Source of the DNA: Gigaspora margarita
Lineage: Eukaryota > Glomeromycota > Glomeromycetes > Diversisporales > Gigasporaceae
Assembly: GCA_009809945.1 (NCBI GenBank)
Contig: WTPW01000013.1
Span: 972,642 to 1,036,641 of the forward strand
DNA: 64,000 nt
Reading direction: 5' to 3'
A program made the position numbers and the translations under genes. Shown here piece after piece: positions 9,805 to 17,800 of the stretch (position 1 is its first letter; each line of letters starts with the position of its first letter). A model generated the notes under the pieces. The model was given only the letters and a program-made list of their open reading frames with translations, ran no database searches and had not been told where the DNA came from.

Positions 9805-11250
9805 GTGAAACTGCTTACAAAACATGAAGTAGAACTTACAGAAGCAAAATTACCCTTTAATAAAACCAATGAACTGATATTTAATCAATTAACAGCAAAA
9901 CAACATCCTGAAGAAACCTATTTCATCAAAATAGCAATAAAAAAGAAAAATGAATTAACTGAAGGACAATATCAGGATTGGATACAACAAATGTTTCAGA
10001 AAATTGAACATCAACATAAATACACTACCTTATATAATGAAGGAAAACAATTTTCATTAAAAACTATAATAAAAAATCAGATCAAAGAAGGATATGATAA
10101 CCTTCATGAGATGCTTAATCATGATCAACTAAAACTAAATTTTATTGCAATAGATGGAGCAATAGCAGTAGGAAAAACAACAACATGTCACTGGTTAAAA
10201 ACTTGGCTACAAAGTTATGAACAAAACGTAATTCTTAGAGAGGAAATTACTCTACAACATAAAGACCTATTAAAAATGTTTTACGCAAATCCAGAAAAAT
10301 ATGGCTTTGCATTACAATTAACAATCATCAATGAATGGAATATGATGTATCAACAACTACATCGATTACAGCTGGAAGGAAAAATTCCAAATAGAACCTA
10401 TATCATTGAAGATAGAACCGTATATAGTACCCAATTCTTTACAGAAGAAATTATTACAGATCAAGAAGAAAAAAAAAAGCTTAATCAGCTACTTCAACAT
10501 TCAACATTCAAACTATTACCAAACAAATTAAACTATACTATATTCTGTGACCCAGGACAAGAGCAGATGTTACAATGGTTTAAGAAAAGATCCAAAGAAG
10601 GAAATAAAGGAACTGATAAACAAATTCCTGAAGAATACCTTATAAAAATATACCAAAGATATAAAGAAATGATCAAACAGGTTCATCCAGACTTCATCAG
10701 AATAAACAACAACATACCAAACCTTGAACATATATTTAGAACCTTATTTATACATGAAATGAATACCAACTTTGAAGAATATAATGTAGAAAAAATATAT
10801 AGATTACAGGAATATTGGGACTACTACTCAGAACCTAAACTCAAAGGAATCCCAACCAAATCGTATACTGTATTCATACCATTTACAATACAAAACCAAG
10901 TAGTAAAGATACTAACAGCACAAAGATTAAATGTAACAATTTACCCCAATCAATTTGAAACCGTAGGAGGAAGTATTGAAGAAACTGACAAAGGAATATT
11001 CAAAGCAGCTAAAAGAGAATGTAAAGAAGAAACAAGCTATGAACCAGAAGATAAAAGAATGCAACTTATTCTTAATCACCAATACCTCCCAAACAACAAA
11101 AATGGAACTCAACTATTTGTGAAAGGAATCCATGAATATACTCAAGTAGAAAAAAGAATACAAATTTACACCTTTCTATATTATGTATATCCAAAAGAAT
11201 ACAGCAAATTTATCAATAATGAACCCGATAAAGCTTCAACAAGGAAATAG
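9805..11250 (+). CDS. Deoxynucleoside kinase-Nudix hydrolase fusion of element A
   Basis: This open frame of about 481 codons carries two enzyme domains. Residues about 110-330 are a dNK/TK2-type kinase: P-loop IDGAIAVGKTT at residues 116-126, a D/E-R-S-like motif (EDRTVYST, about 202-209), and a LID-like helix with EEYLIKIYQRYKEM. Such enzymes phosphorylate deoxynucleosides to feed DNA synthesis. Residues about 360-470 look like a Nudix hydrolase, with a Nudix box (VGGSIEE ... KRECKEET, about 388-411); these clear damaged nucleotides such as 8-oxo-dGTP. The first 110 residues are unassigned. No ATG lies near the start, so translation may begin at a non-AUG codon (GTG at 9805) or depend on the previous ORF. 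A Nudix gene also ends element B, but the kinase is seen only here. Confidence 0.75.
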   Translation: MKLLTKHEVELTEAKLPFNKTNELIFNQLTAKQHPEETYFIKIAIKKKNELTEGQYQDWIQQMFQKIEHQHKYTTLYNEGKQFSLKTIIKNQIKEGYDNLHEMLNHDQLKLNFIAIDGAIAVGKTTTCHWLKTWLQSYEQNVILREEITLQHKDLLKMFYANPEKYGFALQLTIINEWNMMYQQLHRLQLEGKIPNRTYIIEDRTVYSTQFFTEEIITDQEEKKKLNQLLQHSTFKLLPNKLNYTIFCDPGQEQMLQWFKKRSKEGNKGTDKQIPEEYLIKIYQRYKEMIKQVHPDFIRINNNIPNLEHIFRTLFIHEMNTNFEEYNVEKIYRLQEYWDYYSEPKLKGIPTKSYTVFIPFTIQNQVVKILTAQRLNVTIYPNQFETVGGSIEETDKGIFKAAKRECKEETSYEPEDKRMQLILNHQYLPNNKNGTQLFVKGIHEYTQVEKRIQIYTFLYYVYPKEYSKFINNEPDKASTRK

Positions 11251-11430
11251 ATGACATTATCAGAAGCAAAACATGAACTGTTTACACCAACAATTCATTA
11301 CTACAAAGAAGAAATCTTTAATAAATATATACCCGCATATTGGGAAGAATTTACCAGAAAAGGAAGCGTTTGTACAAAATCCAAATTTTGTAAAGAAGAA
11401 ATGATCTACCGACTATTGGATGACAAATAA
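11251..11430 (+). CDS. 59-residue ORF at the end of element A
   Basis: An ATG immediately after the stop of the kinase-Nudix frame opens a 59-residue ORF. It encodes a helical peptide with aromatic residues and two cysteines (CTKSKFCKEE). It is the last coding sequence of element A. Downstream sequence changes character, with no ORF for more than 1.1 kb. Function is unknown. Confidence 0.4.
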   Translation: MTLSEAKHELFTPTIHYYKEEIFNKYIPAYWEEFTRKGSVCTKSKFCKEEMIYRLLDDK

Positions 11431-12588
11431 TGGTGACCTTCAACAAAATTGAAGTAACCGGTACGTGTTGAACGACGAATCACCGCCAAGGGCTAATGTA
11501 TCGAAGAATGTGTACAGGGTACCATACAAAATTACCCAGAAGATCATCTTCCAAAATCGGACAAATTAAACCGTAAAGAAAACTGAACATCAGAAATCGA
11601 TAATCGAACCACATTACCAAATCTGGCTGGTACAGAAATTGGCGTAACAAATTAACAATAATACGTAAACATGAAAACTATTTTATTATTTTAATAACGT
11701 GATCGAAATAAATAGAAAAATTTAGAAAGAACGTGATATATTTAATTATTCAAAAACAATGTATTTAAACCTGACCTTTTTACATGATGTAGTTATTCTT
11801 GTGACATTTTCAAAATTATTTTACAAACTTTCGACAAAATATTTTCAATATTTAATAATTTTACAAAATCGTTAATCATATTACTGTATTAAACTTATAC
11901 CACAAAACTATTACCGATATTAGAACCTTGAATATTAGCACCAACGTATACATATATCTTAAATGATATTAAACTATATAGCGTATATTCTTATTTATTA
12001 TTACACATTATTATTATTCAACTGTATTATCTATCGTATATTAAATAAAGTGAATTATATTTATTATATATAAACCATTTCTTATCGATAAACTGTTAAC
12101 AAGTGTATTTAACTATATAACTTCTGGACTAAAGTTTCAACGAAGAAACAAGTGTGAACTAGTGCATACTCTTGTGAACTAACTTTGAGAATAGCTACCT
12201 CAAAGAAGGAACTATATTGAAACCAAAGTATTAACTAAATAAATCGATAAAACATATAAAGGGATTAAAGGCAAAAGAATAGAAAGAAGCACCCAACTAA
12301 TAATACAACCATACAAACCTACGGACTCAAAACCAATACCAAGAATTAATTACAGCCATTGTATCTACGGACCGTACAGACTTACAATAATTAACTTGAA
12401 AATTATTCCTAGATAAGAACCAAGCATCCAATAGTAACACAATTACCCTTCACCTTACAAAAATTACATCTACANCTATTCTTAAAAACAATACAAACGC
12501 CAATAATTCTAAAAAAATCTAAATACAGTAATAGTACAGAGAAAGGCATCCAACTTCGCCAACAGAAATTCTCAATGATTAACATTAA
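11431..12588. other. Non-coding junction between elements A and B (possible leader or terminal region)
   Basis: About 1.16 kb without a supported ORF. The first 230 bp are of moderate composition, then about 500 bp are extremely AT-rich (11690-12120), and the last part is a leader-like stretch behind a TATA box at 12255. It should hold the 3' end of A and the 5' end or promoter of B. I looked for the same sequence after 33.33 kb, as expected for a long terminal repeat, and did not see it. Confidence 0.45.
12255..12263 (+). promoter_or_regulatory. TATA box upstream of the element B membrane-protein cluster
   Basis: TATAAAGGG is followed by about 330 nt of leader before the first membrane-protein frame. 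It resembles the other two TATA boxes of the element and is the best candidate for the 5' promoter of element B. It is weak evidence in such AT-rich DNA. Confidence 0.35.
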
Positions 12589-13092
12589 ATAGCCTTAATA
12601 ATACAAATAATAACTTTCATATTATTAGTAATCTTAGCCTCAGAACAATATCAATATCAACAAAGAAATCGAACCATAATCAGAGCAGACGTAATAGTCA
12701 TATCTTTACCAATAACGCCAACATCTGCAACATCAACATCTACAATACCAAATGCCCAAGAAGCTCCAAACACAAGTACAAAAACTAACGCCAAAATCAC
12801 AATACTTGCAACACAATCTGTAGAAACTTCTAACAACAATAGTAACGTATTAGCAATAAAAATATTAGGGACAATAGCAACCTCATTATCTACAATAGCC
12901 ATAATATTAGGAATCTGTATCAGAAGAATCAGAAAAAAGAAACAAGCTTACAAACGACACGCTCAAGTACCAATAGAAAATCAAGCACAATTTACAACAC
13001 CAATAAACAACTTTGAAGGAATTGACGTACAAGCGTTAGCCCAATATTTAAATCAACAACAACCAAACCAAGCACCACCAAGATATAAATAA
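12589..13092 (+). CDS. Type I membrane-like protein (167-codon frame) of element B
   Basis: This open frame begins with a hydrophobic signal-peptide-like stretch (IIQIITFILLVILA). A Ser/Thr-rich ectodomain of about 65 residues follows, then a transmembrane segment at about 12856-12921, a basic stop-transfer run (RRIRKKK) and a Gln/Pro-rich cytoplasmic tail. This is the layout of a small, probably O-glycosylated surface protein. No ATG lies at the start of the frame, so a non-AUG start or a spliced leader must be assumed if it is expressed. It is the first of four single-pass membrane ORFs in a row, which together could be envelope or cell-exit proteins; that role is inference. Confidence 0.45.
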   Translation: MALIIQIITFILLVILASEQYQYQQRNRTIIRADVIVISLPITPTSATSTSTIPNAQEAPNTSTKTNAKITILATQSVETSNNNSNVLAIKILGTIATSLSTIAIILGICIRRIRKKKQAYKRHAQVPIENQAQFTTPINNFEGIDVQALAQYLNQQQPNQAPPRYK

Positions 13093-13323
13093 AAGGAAAA
13101 GACGCCCAAAACATCCTTTTAGAACCTACCATTACAATGTTACATGAACTATACCATTCAGAAACCAATCTTTGGAAATTATATAATTAAAAATATTCGA
13201 ACAAACTCAAATATATTCACACAAGATCAAATATACTCAAAAGTATCCACACGTGAACAAGAAAATTAAAAAATACTCACACGTGATCAAAAATACTTAA
13301 AAATATTCTTGCATAATCAATCT

Positions 13324-13563
13324 ATGACCACTGTTGAAACAATTGTATCATCAACAAACAATGATAACAACACTTCAGGAGACATATCAAAGAACCCTTT
13401 AGCATATTCACTGTTACAAGCACTAGTTATAGTAATATTTATCTATTTCATAACAATAGCAATCTGCTGCATAGCAATACAAAGGTATAAAAAGAGACTT
13501 TACAAAAATCATCTGAACATATCATACGACGCCCAATATAACAACAATTCAGGCTGCTGCTAA
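13324..13563 (+). CDS. Single-pass membrane protein, 79 residues, of element B
   Basis: Starting at the ATG at 13324, the protein has a Thr/Ser/Asn-rich N-terminal half, a strong transmembrane helix at residues about 29-52 ending in a CC pair, a basic stretch (RYKKRLYK), and a short tail ending in GCC. The juxtamembrane and terminal cysteines are plausible lipid-modification sites. It is directly followed by the next ORF (TAAATG). Upstream, 13195-13310 holds a short repeated motif (aaatactcacacgtgatcaa and variants). Confidence 0.5.
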   Translation: MTTVETIVSSTNNDNNTSGDISKNPLAYSLLQALVIVIFIYFITIAICCIAIQRYKKRLYKNHLNISYDAQYNNNSGCC

Positions 13564-13860
13564 ATGAACTTAACAAACCAAACCTCAAACCAAGAACCAA
13601 TTTCAGCACAAACTGCTACAATTATCTCACTAAGCTTAGTAATCATATTTGTACTACTCATCATATTCATTTGCATATACAAAAGCTGTAATAAAAGAAA
13701 ACAAGGAAGAAATAAAATACCAGAACTATTTCAACACCAACAAGAACATAGGCTACTTACACCAGAACAAATCAGTAGATTACCACCTGACCAACAAAGG
13801 AAAATACAACAATACCAACAATCACTCCAACAAGGAAGCAGAAACTTTGGAGCAAGATAA
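13564..13860 (+). CDS. Single-pass membrane protein, 98 residues, of element B
   Basis: The ATG follows immediately after the previous stop. A short N-terminal domain rich in Asn/Thr/Gln precedes a transmembrane helix at residues about 18-39 (ISLSLVIIFVLLIIFICIY), then a basic run (KSCNKRKQGRNK) and a Gln-rich cytoplasmic tail. The design repeats that of its neighbours, so the cluster may have arisen by duplication. Function is unknown. Confidence 0.5.
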   Translation: MNLTNQTSNQEPISAQTATIISLSLVIIFVLLIIFICIYKSCNKRKQGRNKIPELFQHQQEHRLLTPEQISRLPPDQQRKIQQYQQSLQQGSRNFGAR

Positions 13861-13870
13861 CAAAAGATAA

Positions 13871-14203
13871 ATGAGTCAACAATTCACATTATTAACAATA
13901 TCAGTACCAACAATAACTCAGACCTTAAACGTAACAATAACCCAGACAGCTCAACCAACAACTATATACCAAACAGCAATAACTACAGCAACAGTAACAC
14001 CATCATACTTTCAAGACTCAAACGTAATAATTGAAGATATAGTAATAGCATTAATAGCAATACTCATATTTATAATAGCAGTATACTTCGGATATAAACA
14101 AAGACTTAATAAAAAACTAAAATTAGCAGAACGAGAACAAACAAGAATATTACAGCTAGCAAACCAAATTGAAAGCACCATAACACCAATATCAACAATT
14201 TAA
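13871..14203 (+). CDS. Single-pass membrane protein, 110 residues, of element B
   Basis: The N-terminal 50 residues are Thr/Gln/Ile-rich and look like an O-glycosylated ectodomain without an obvious cleaved signal. A transmembrane helix spans residues about 53-75, followed by a basic, helical tail. The stop overlaps the next start as TAATG, the same coupling seen in element A at 8423 and 8737. Confidence 0.5.
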   Translation: MSQQFTLLTISVPTITQTLNVTITQTAQPTTIYQTAITTATVTPSYFQDSNVIIEDIVIALIAILIFIIAVYFGYKQRLNKKLKLAEREQTRILQLANQIESTITPISTI

Positions 14204-14493
14204 TGCAAAATCCTGAAGAATACATAAAAGACATTGAACAAAGAATCCAAGAATTACAAGCAGAAGAAATACTTAAACCAAAAAGCTACAGACCACTAGA
14301 CGAAAACGAAGAAACTATATTCAACAAAAGCAAAGTCATAATTGATAAAAGAGCATCAGCAAGAGCAGAACTAATACAAGCATATATAATCAACTGTATA
14401 AAAAAAGGAGAACCAAAAGAATATATAAAAGATATAGCAATAGCATATCACAAGAACATAGAATATTTAACCAAAATTATGAACCAAAAGTAA
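14203..14493 (+). CDS. 96-residue helical protein of element B
   Basis: Starts in a TAATG overlap with the membrane ORF before it. It is helical, with an early Glu/Gln-rich coiled-coil-like stretch (YIKDIEQRIQELQAEEIL) and no membrane segment. It lies between the membrane cluster and the gag-like gene. Not recognised. Confidence 0.45.
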   Translation: MQNPEEYIKDIEQRIQELQAEEILKPKSYRPLDENEETIFNKSKVIIDKRASARAELIQAYIINCIKKGEPKEYIKDIAIAYHKNIEYLTKIMNQK

Positions 14494-14509
14494 CTGAATG
14501 CAAAACTGA

Positions 14510-14941
14510 CATAGTAACACAACAAAACTAACAGAATTTTCACTCAACTATTGGCTAACAAAATACCCAAGCATAAGCTATTATGAACCAAGAAAAAGAG
14601 AAATACAAAGTCAATTCACAGAATACTTTGATAGTGCACCAGCATACCAAACAACATTAACAGCAAGAGAATATAATACTATAATAAAAGTACTTGAAAC
14701 CCTAGAAAAGCTTGAAAAAATATATAAACAAGCACTTGAAAAACAGAAAAAAGAACCAAACCCAAAACCAATCAAAAGAGTATTCCCTGAAATAAAAGAT
14801 TCTCTAACATATATAACTATAGGACATTTATCTAAAGACCAAGAAATCCTACAAAAAGGACTCGACCTAGAAAACTTACATATTAGAGATTATATACAAT
14901 TCTGCCTATACACAGGAATTAGACCCAACTTTGAAATATAA
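14510..14941 (+). CDS. Open frame of about 143 codons without ATG, before the gag-like gene
   Basis: The frame encodes a mixed helical protein with Trp/Tyr-rich N-terminal residues (SLNYWLTKYPSISYYEP) and a Lys-rich middle. It has no ATG at its beginning and ends three bases before the ATG of the gag-like ORF. It may be reached by reinitiation, a non-AUG start or a frame change from the preceding ORF. No domain is recognised. Confidence 0.35.
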   Translation, partial: HSNTTKLTEFSLNYWLTKYPSISYYEPRKREIQSQFTEYFDSAPAYQTTLTAREYNTIIKVLETLEKLEKIYKQALEKQKKEPNPKPIKRVFPEIKDSLTYITIGHLSKDQEILQKGLDLENLHIRDYIQFCLYTGIRPNFEI

Positions 14942-14943
14942 AA

Positions 14944-15927
14944 ATGGCGATAGTAGAATTTCCCGACCTAAACAAAATCAATTTTAAAACCCTAATGAAT
15001 GGAATGGTATTCAATGGAATAAATTGGGTACAATTCAGAAACCATTTTGAACATGCAATACAAGTATATGTACCTTTAGACTTATTGATACCAGGATACT
15101 TTGTAGGAACAGCAGACAAAGGATACATATGCTTAGAACTTAATGATATAGCAACAGATATAGCATTAAACGATGACAAATTAGGAGCATATAATATAGT
15201 ATTCATGAAAAACTTAATCTATAAACTAGCAATATCATGCTTCGACTACGAAAGGTACCTACATTATGAAACACACAAAGATGATTTAACAGGATATTTC
15301 GTAAGTGATTTCAACAATGGACTAAGAAGAAAAAGACATGATTGGGAATTAGTACAAGACAACTCTAGGACATTTTTATTAGACAAGACTAACTTCCCAG
15401 AAGCAATGAATATACACTTCGACGAAACAGTAGATGGAGGAAAAGGACAAAGAAACTTAGAATGTGCCGCAGTAGACGGAAGATCGAAACAAGTATCATT
15501 CAGACTATGGTTTGATAAAACATATATAACACCAAAAATGATTAAACAAAAACAGAAGGACTTCAATAAAATAAAATTTGAACCTAAATACCTATTAGAA
15601 ATAAATGAAGCATCAAACTTCCAAACCAAATTTACAAGAGATCTAAACCTATGCCAAAACAATACATCATTCTTAGAAGGACTACAAATAACTTTAGAAG
15701 AAATGCTACCACAAGGACGACATGACCTAGAAGACTACAAAAGCCAAATGAACCTAATTAATAATGAAATTACAACTACGGAACAATTCTTTGTAGCATT
15801 AGAAAGAGTGTATGACTACTATAAATCAGGAAAGGTAGAACAGTACTTTAGAGAACAATTTGAAAAGAAAAAAGTACATTTCAATAACAAGAAAGAATAT
15901 TATGACAAACGAAAAGAAAAAGAATAA
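14944..15927 (+). CDS. gag: Gag-like / capsid-candidate protein (327 residues) of element B
   Basis: An intact 327-codon frame lies directly upstream of a CCHC nucleocapsid region, the position of capsid in Gag. The first 220 residues look globular, with aromatic clusters (GINWVQFRNHFEHAI, residues about 24-38, and KRHDWELVQDN). The last 100 are helical and very basic, ending KKEYYDKRKEKE. I see no sequence motif that proves a capsid fold, so the call rests on context, size and the basic tail. Its end overlaps the nucleocapsid frame. Confidence 0.5.
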   Translation: MAIVEFPDLNKINFKTLMNGMVFNGINWVQFRNHFEHAIQVYVPLDLLIPGYFVGTADKGYICLELNDIATDIALNDDKLGAYNIVFMKNLIYKLAISCFDYERYLHYETHKDDLTGYFVSDFNNGLRRKRHDWELVQDNSRTFLLDKTNFPEAMNIHFDETVDGGKGQRNLECAAVDGRSKQVSFRLWFDKTYITPKMIKQKQKDFNKIKFEPKYLLEINEASNFQTKFTRDLNLCQNNTSFLEGLQITLEEMLPQGRHDLEDYKSQMNLINNEITTTEQFFVALERVYDYYKSGKVEQYFREQFEKKKVHFNNKKEYYDKRKEKE

Positions 15928-16702
15928 CCAGTTCAAAAAAAGAGACTATGGAATAGTACCCCTCAGAAATATGAAATGTTACTATTGCAAAAGAAAAGGA
16001 CACCTAATGAGTGAATGTAGACTCAAGAATAAAAATAGACCCAATAAGGACAACAAAGGAAAGAATTACTCAAAAGACAAGTATTCAAAAGATAAGAAAT
16101 ATAAGAAAGAATATAGTAAAGTAAATGGATATACTGACAGGAAAGGAAGAAAATGGAAATCAAGAGACGAATATAAGAAATAGAAACTCTCAAGAAAAGG
16201 AAAAGATTCATACAGGCCTAAAGAAGAAAGAGTAAGAAAATCATCATTTTACCCAAAAGACTCATCAGGGCAATTTCAAAAGAAAGACTGACCTTACGAC
16301 AAAAAAAAATTCAAGAATAAGAAAATGTGGTGTGATCATTGTAAAACGGACACACATTTCACTAACAGTTGTTATAAATACTAAAAAGAAGAAGAAGGAG
16401 TAGAAACCCCAATGGTATTCCACTCTGAGAAAAAGAAATACAAAGGATATTATAATAATGAAAGAGAAAACTTTGATGAATATATAAGATTCACAAAATA
16501 CCGAGAACAATATAACCTTGAAAATCAAGAAGATTCCACTACCACAGAAGAAGAAACTGAATCATCGGAAGAATCAAGCGAAGAATCAGAATTCGAAACA
16601 TATAACCTTGAAACCAAGAAACAACTGAACCAAGANGANTACNTATCAGAAACATCAGAACCAACATCTGAATCTGNAAATGAAAATGATTATTATTTCT
16701 AA
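15902..16702 (+). pseudogene. Nucleocapsid-like region with two CCHC knuckles, element B (broken)
   Basis: The frame starts at the ATG at 15902 inside the 3' end of the gag-like gene. It encodes a Lys-rich chain with two perfect CX2CX4HX4C zinc knuckles (15977-16018 and 16331-16372), then an acidic Ser/Glu-rich segment near 16530-16600. Two knuckles plus basic linkers are the hallmark of retroviral and caulimovirid RNA-packaging domains. The region is broken at about two or three points and has several ambiguous bases near 16640-16700. The protease-like frame follows. Confidence 0.65.
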
Positions 16703-16710
16703 ANGGGAGC

Positions 16711-17505
16711 ATGCCCAATACTCATGACCAACTCCCTAAAATAACTAAAGGCTGTATTGGAGAGTATAATAACAATAACAAATATAACAATTACCTGTAT
16801 AAATATCCATGTACCAAAGAACTATTTACATTTAATAAAAAAACATATTTTAACAGACCAAAATACTCTGCCCATAATAATTATAACAAGCTATTCTTTC
16901 CTGAACAAACAAAAATTAATAAGCTAAAAGCAAAAGGAGCAAAAGGATTCTACTTCATAGCATTAGTAAATAATATACCAATGGAATTCAAACTAGATGA
17001 AGGATCAACTAATACCTCAATGGGAATAAACCATGCAAAGAAACTAGGACTAGAAAATATAATAGCAAAACTAGCAATAGCTGAAGCAGTAGGAAATAAT
17101 GTGAAAATATTAGACAAAATAGTAGTCGACATCAAAATCAATGAATACCTGACACAAAAACTAAAGATAAACGTGTTAAACACTGAATCAAAATATATCC
17201 TCCTTAGTAATAAACATCAATCACAAATAGGAATATCAAAAGACCAAAAGAACCATCAGACCCTCATAAATAATCAACCCATATACAATCAAAGAGTTCT
17301 CATACAACAGCTGTGCAAATACAAAAGTACAATGCGTACAATGGTTATGGCAATGCACGAAGGCTACTGCCAAACCTATCTGAAGTATACTCTGAGGATA
17401 AACCTAGCAGCAAGTTTCGAGTATCCACATTTCACCATAAATCTTTTGCTAGTCCGAAGGCAAGTAAGAGAATTCGAAAACCCAAGGCAAAAAGCAAAAG
17501 GTTAA
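16711..17505 (+). pseudogene. pro: Retropepsin-like aspartic protease domain of element B
   Basis: The central part of this frame (about 16940-17240) follows the retropepsin plan: a beta strand (FYFIALVNNIPMEFKL), the Asp loop at about 16981-17020, a helix (NHAKKLGLE), then flap-like and C-terminal beta strands (KIVVDIKINEYL, KLKINVL). It lies between nucleocapsid and pol, where the protease is expected, and would cut the polyproteins. The upstream 75 residues are Asn/Tyr/Lys-rich linker. Recognition is by pattern and position only, so confidence is moderate. The frame is one of the more altered parts of the element. Confidence 0.5.
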
Positions 17506-17800
17506 AAGAAAACAAGGCGCCCAACTCAATAAAAACAGAACTCACTAGTGACAACAACAAAAACCAACTAGATAATAACAAACTAAAGGTTAAAAGAAAA
17601 CAAGGTACACCAAAGTATAAAACATCAATTATGACCTCAATAGAGGATTAAAAAGAACCAATAAAAGGTTAAAAGAAAACAAAGCGCTTGACAAAATACA
17701 AAAGAAAACAAGCACCCCAATGAAACTAAAGAAAACAAGGCAAGCTCAACAAATAAAGACATTACCAGAGAAAGTAAAAGAAACAAGGTGCTCTGACAAA
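17495..17800 (+). repeat. Interspersed Lys-coding repeat between protease and endonuclease IV
   Basis: The motif AAAGGTTAAAAGAAAACAAG recurs at about 17497, 17585 and 17665, with shortened versions (AAAGAAAACAAGG) at about 17702 and 17729. It encodes basic Lys/Arg/Thr-rich linkers in whichever frame is read. It bridges the protease-like and endonuclease frames and may have grown by slippage or short duplication. Confidence 0.6.

Larger units (their letters stand above)
1..11430 (+). mobile_element. Virus-like reverse-transcribing element A (3' part, broken)
   Basis: This is the 3' portion of a large reverse-transcribing, virus-like element that begins left of the window. Its parts, in order, are RT-RNase H, a minus-strand ORF, an IS1595/ISXO2-type DDE transposase, a zinc-knuckle/zinc-finger/coiled-coil region, a chain of small overlapping ORFs, and a deoxynucleoside kinase-Nudix gene. 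The same order recurs in element B, so this is one unit rather than chance nesting. The RT is of the Ty3/Caulimoviridae type, but no rve integrase is visible. The copy is broken, with roughly five or six breaks over 11 kb, yet several frames of 0.6-1.4 kb stay fully open in 70 % AT sequence, which suggests modest age. No terminal repeat is seen at the right end. Family assignment beyond reverse-transcribing virus-like is inference. Confidence 0.75.

Noticed and set aside
11431-12588. Long terminal repeat of element B
   Set aside because: Position fits, but no matching direct repeat was found after 33330, and no convincing primer-binding site beyond a weak TGGTGACC at 11431. Left as an unassigned junction.
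12657-12902. Minus-strand 81-codon hydrophobic frame
   Set aside because: It is the complement of the Thr/Ser/Ile-rich membrane-protein frame on the plus strand, which has signal, membrane and basic segments in a sensible order.
15264-15662. Minus-strand 132-codon frame inside the gag-like gene
   Set aside because: Complement of a longer intact plus-strand frame with normal codon use; no domain and no promoter context.
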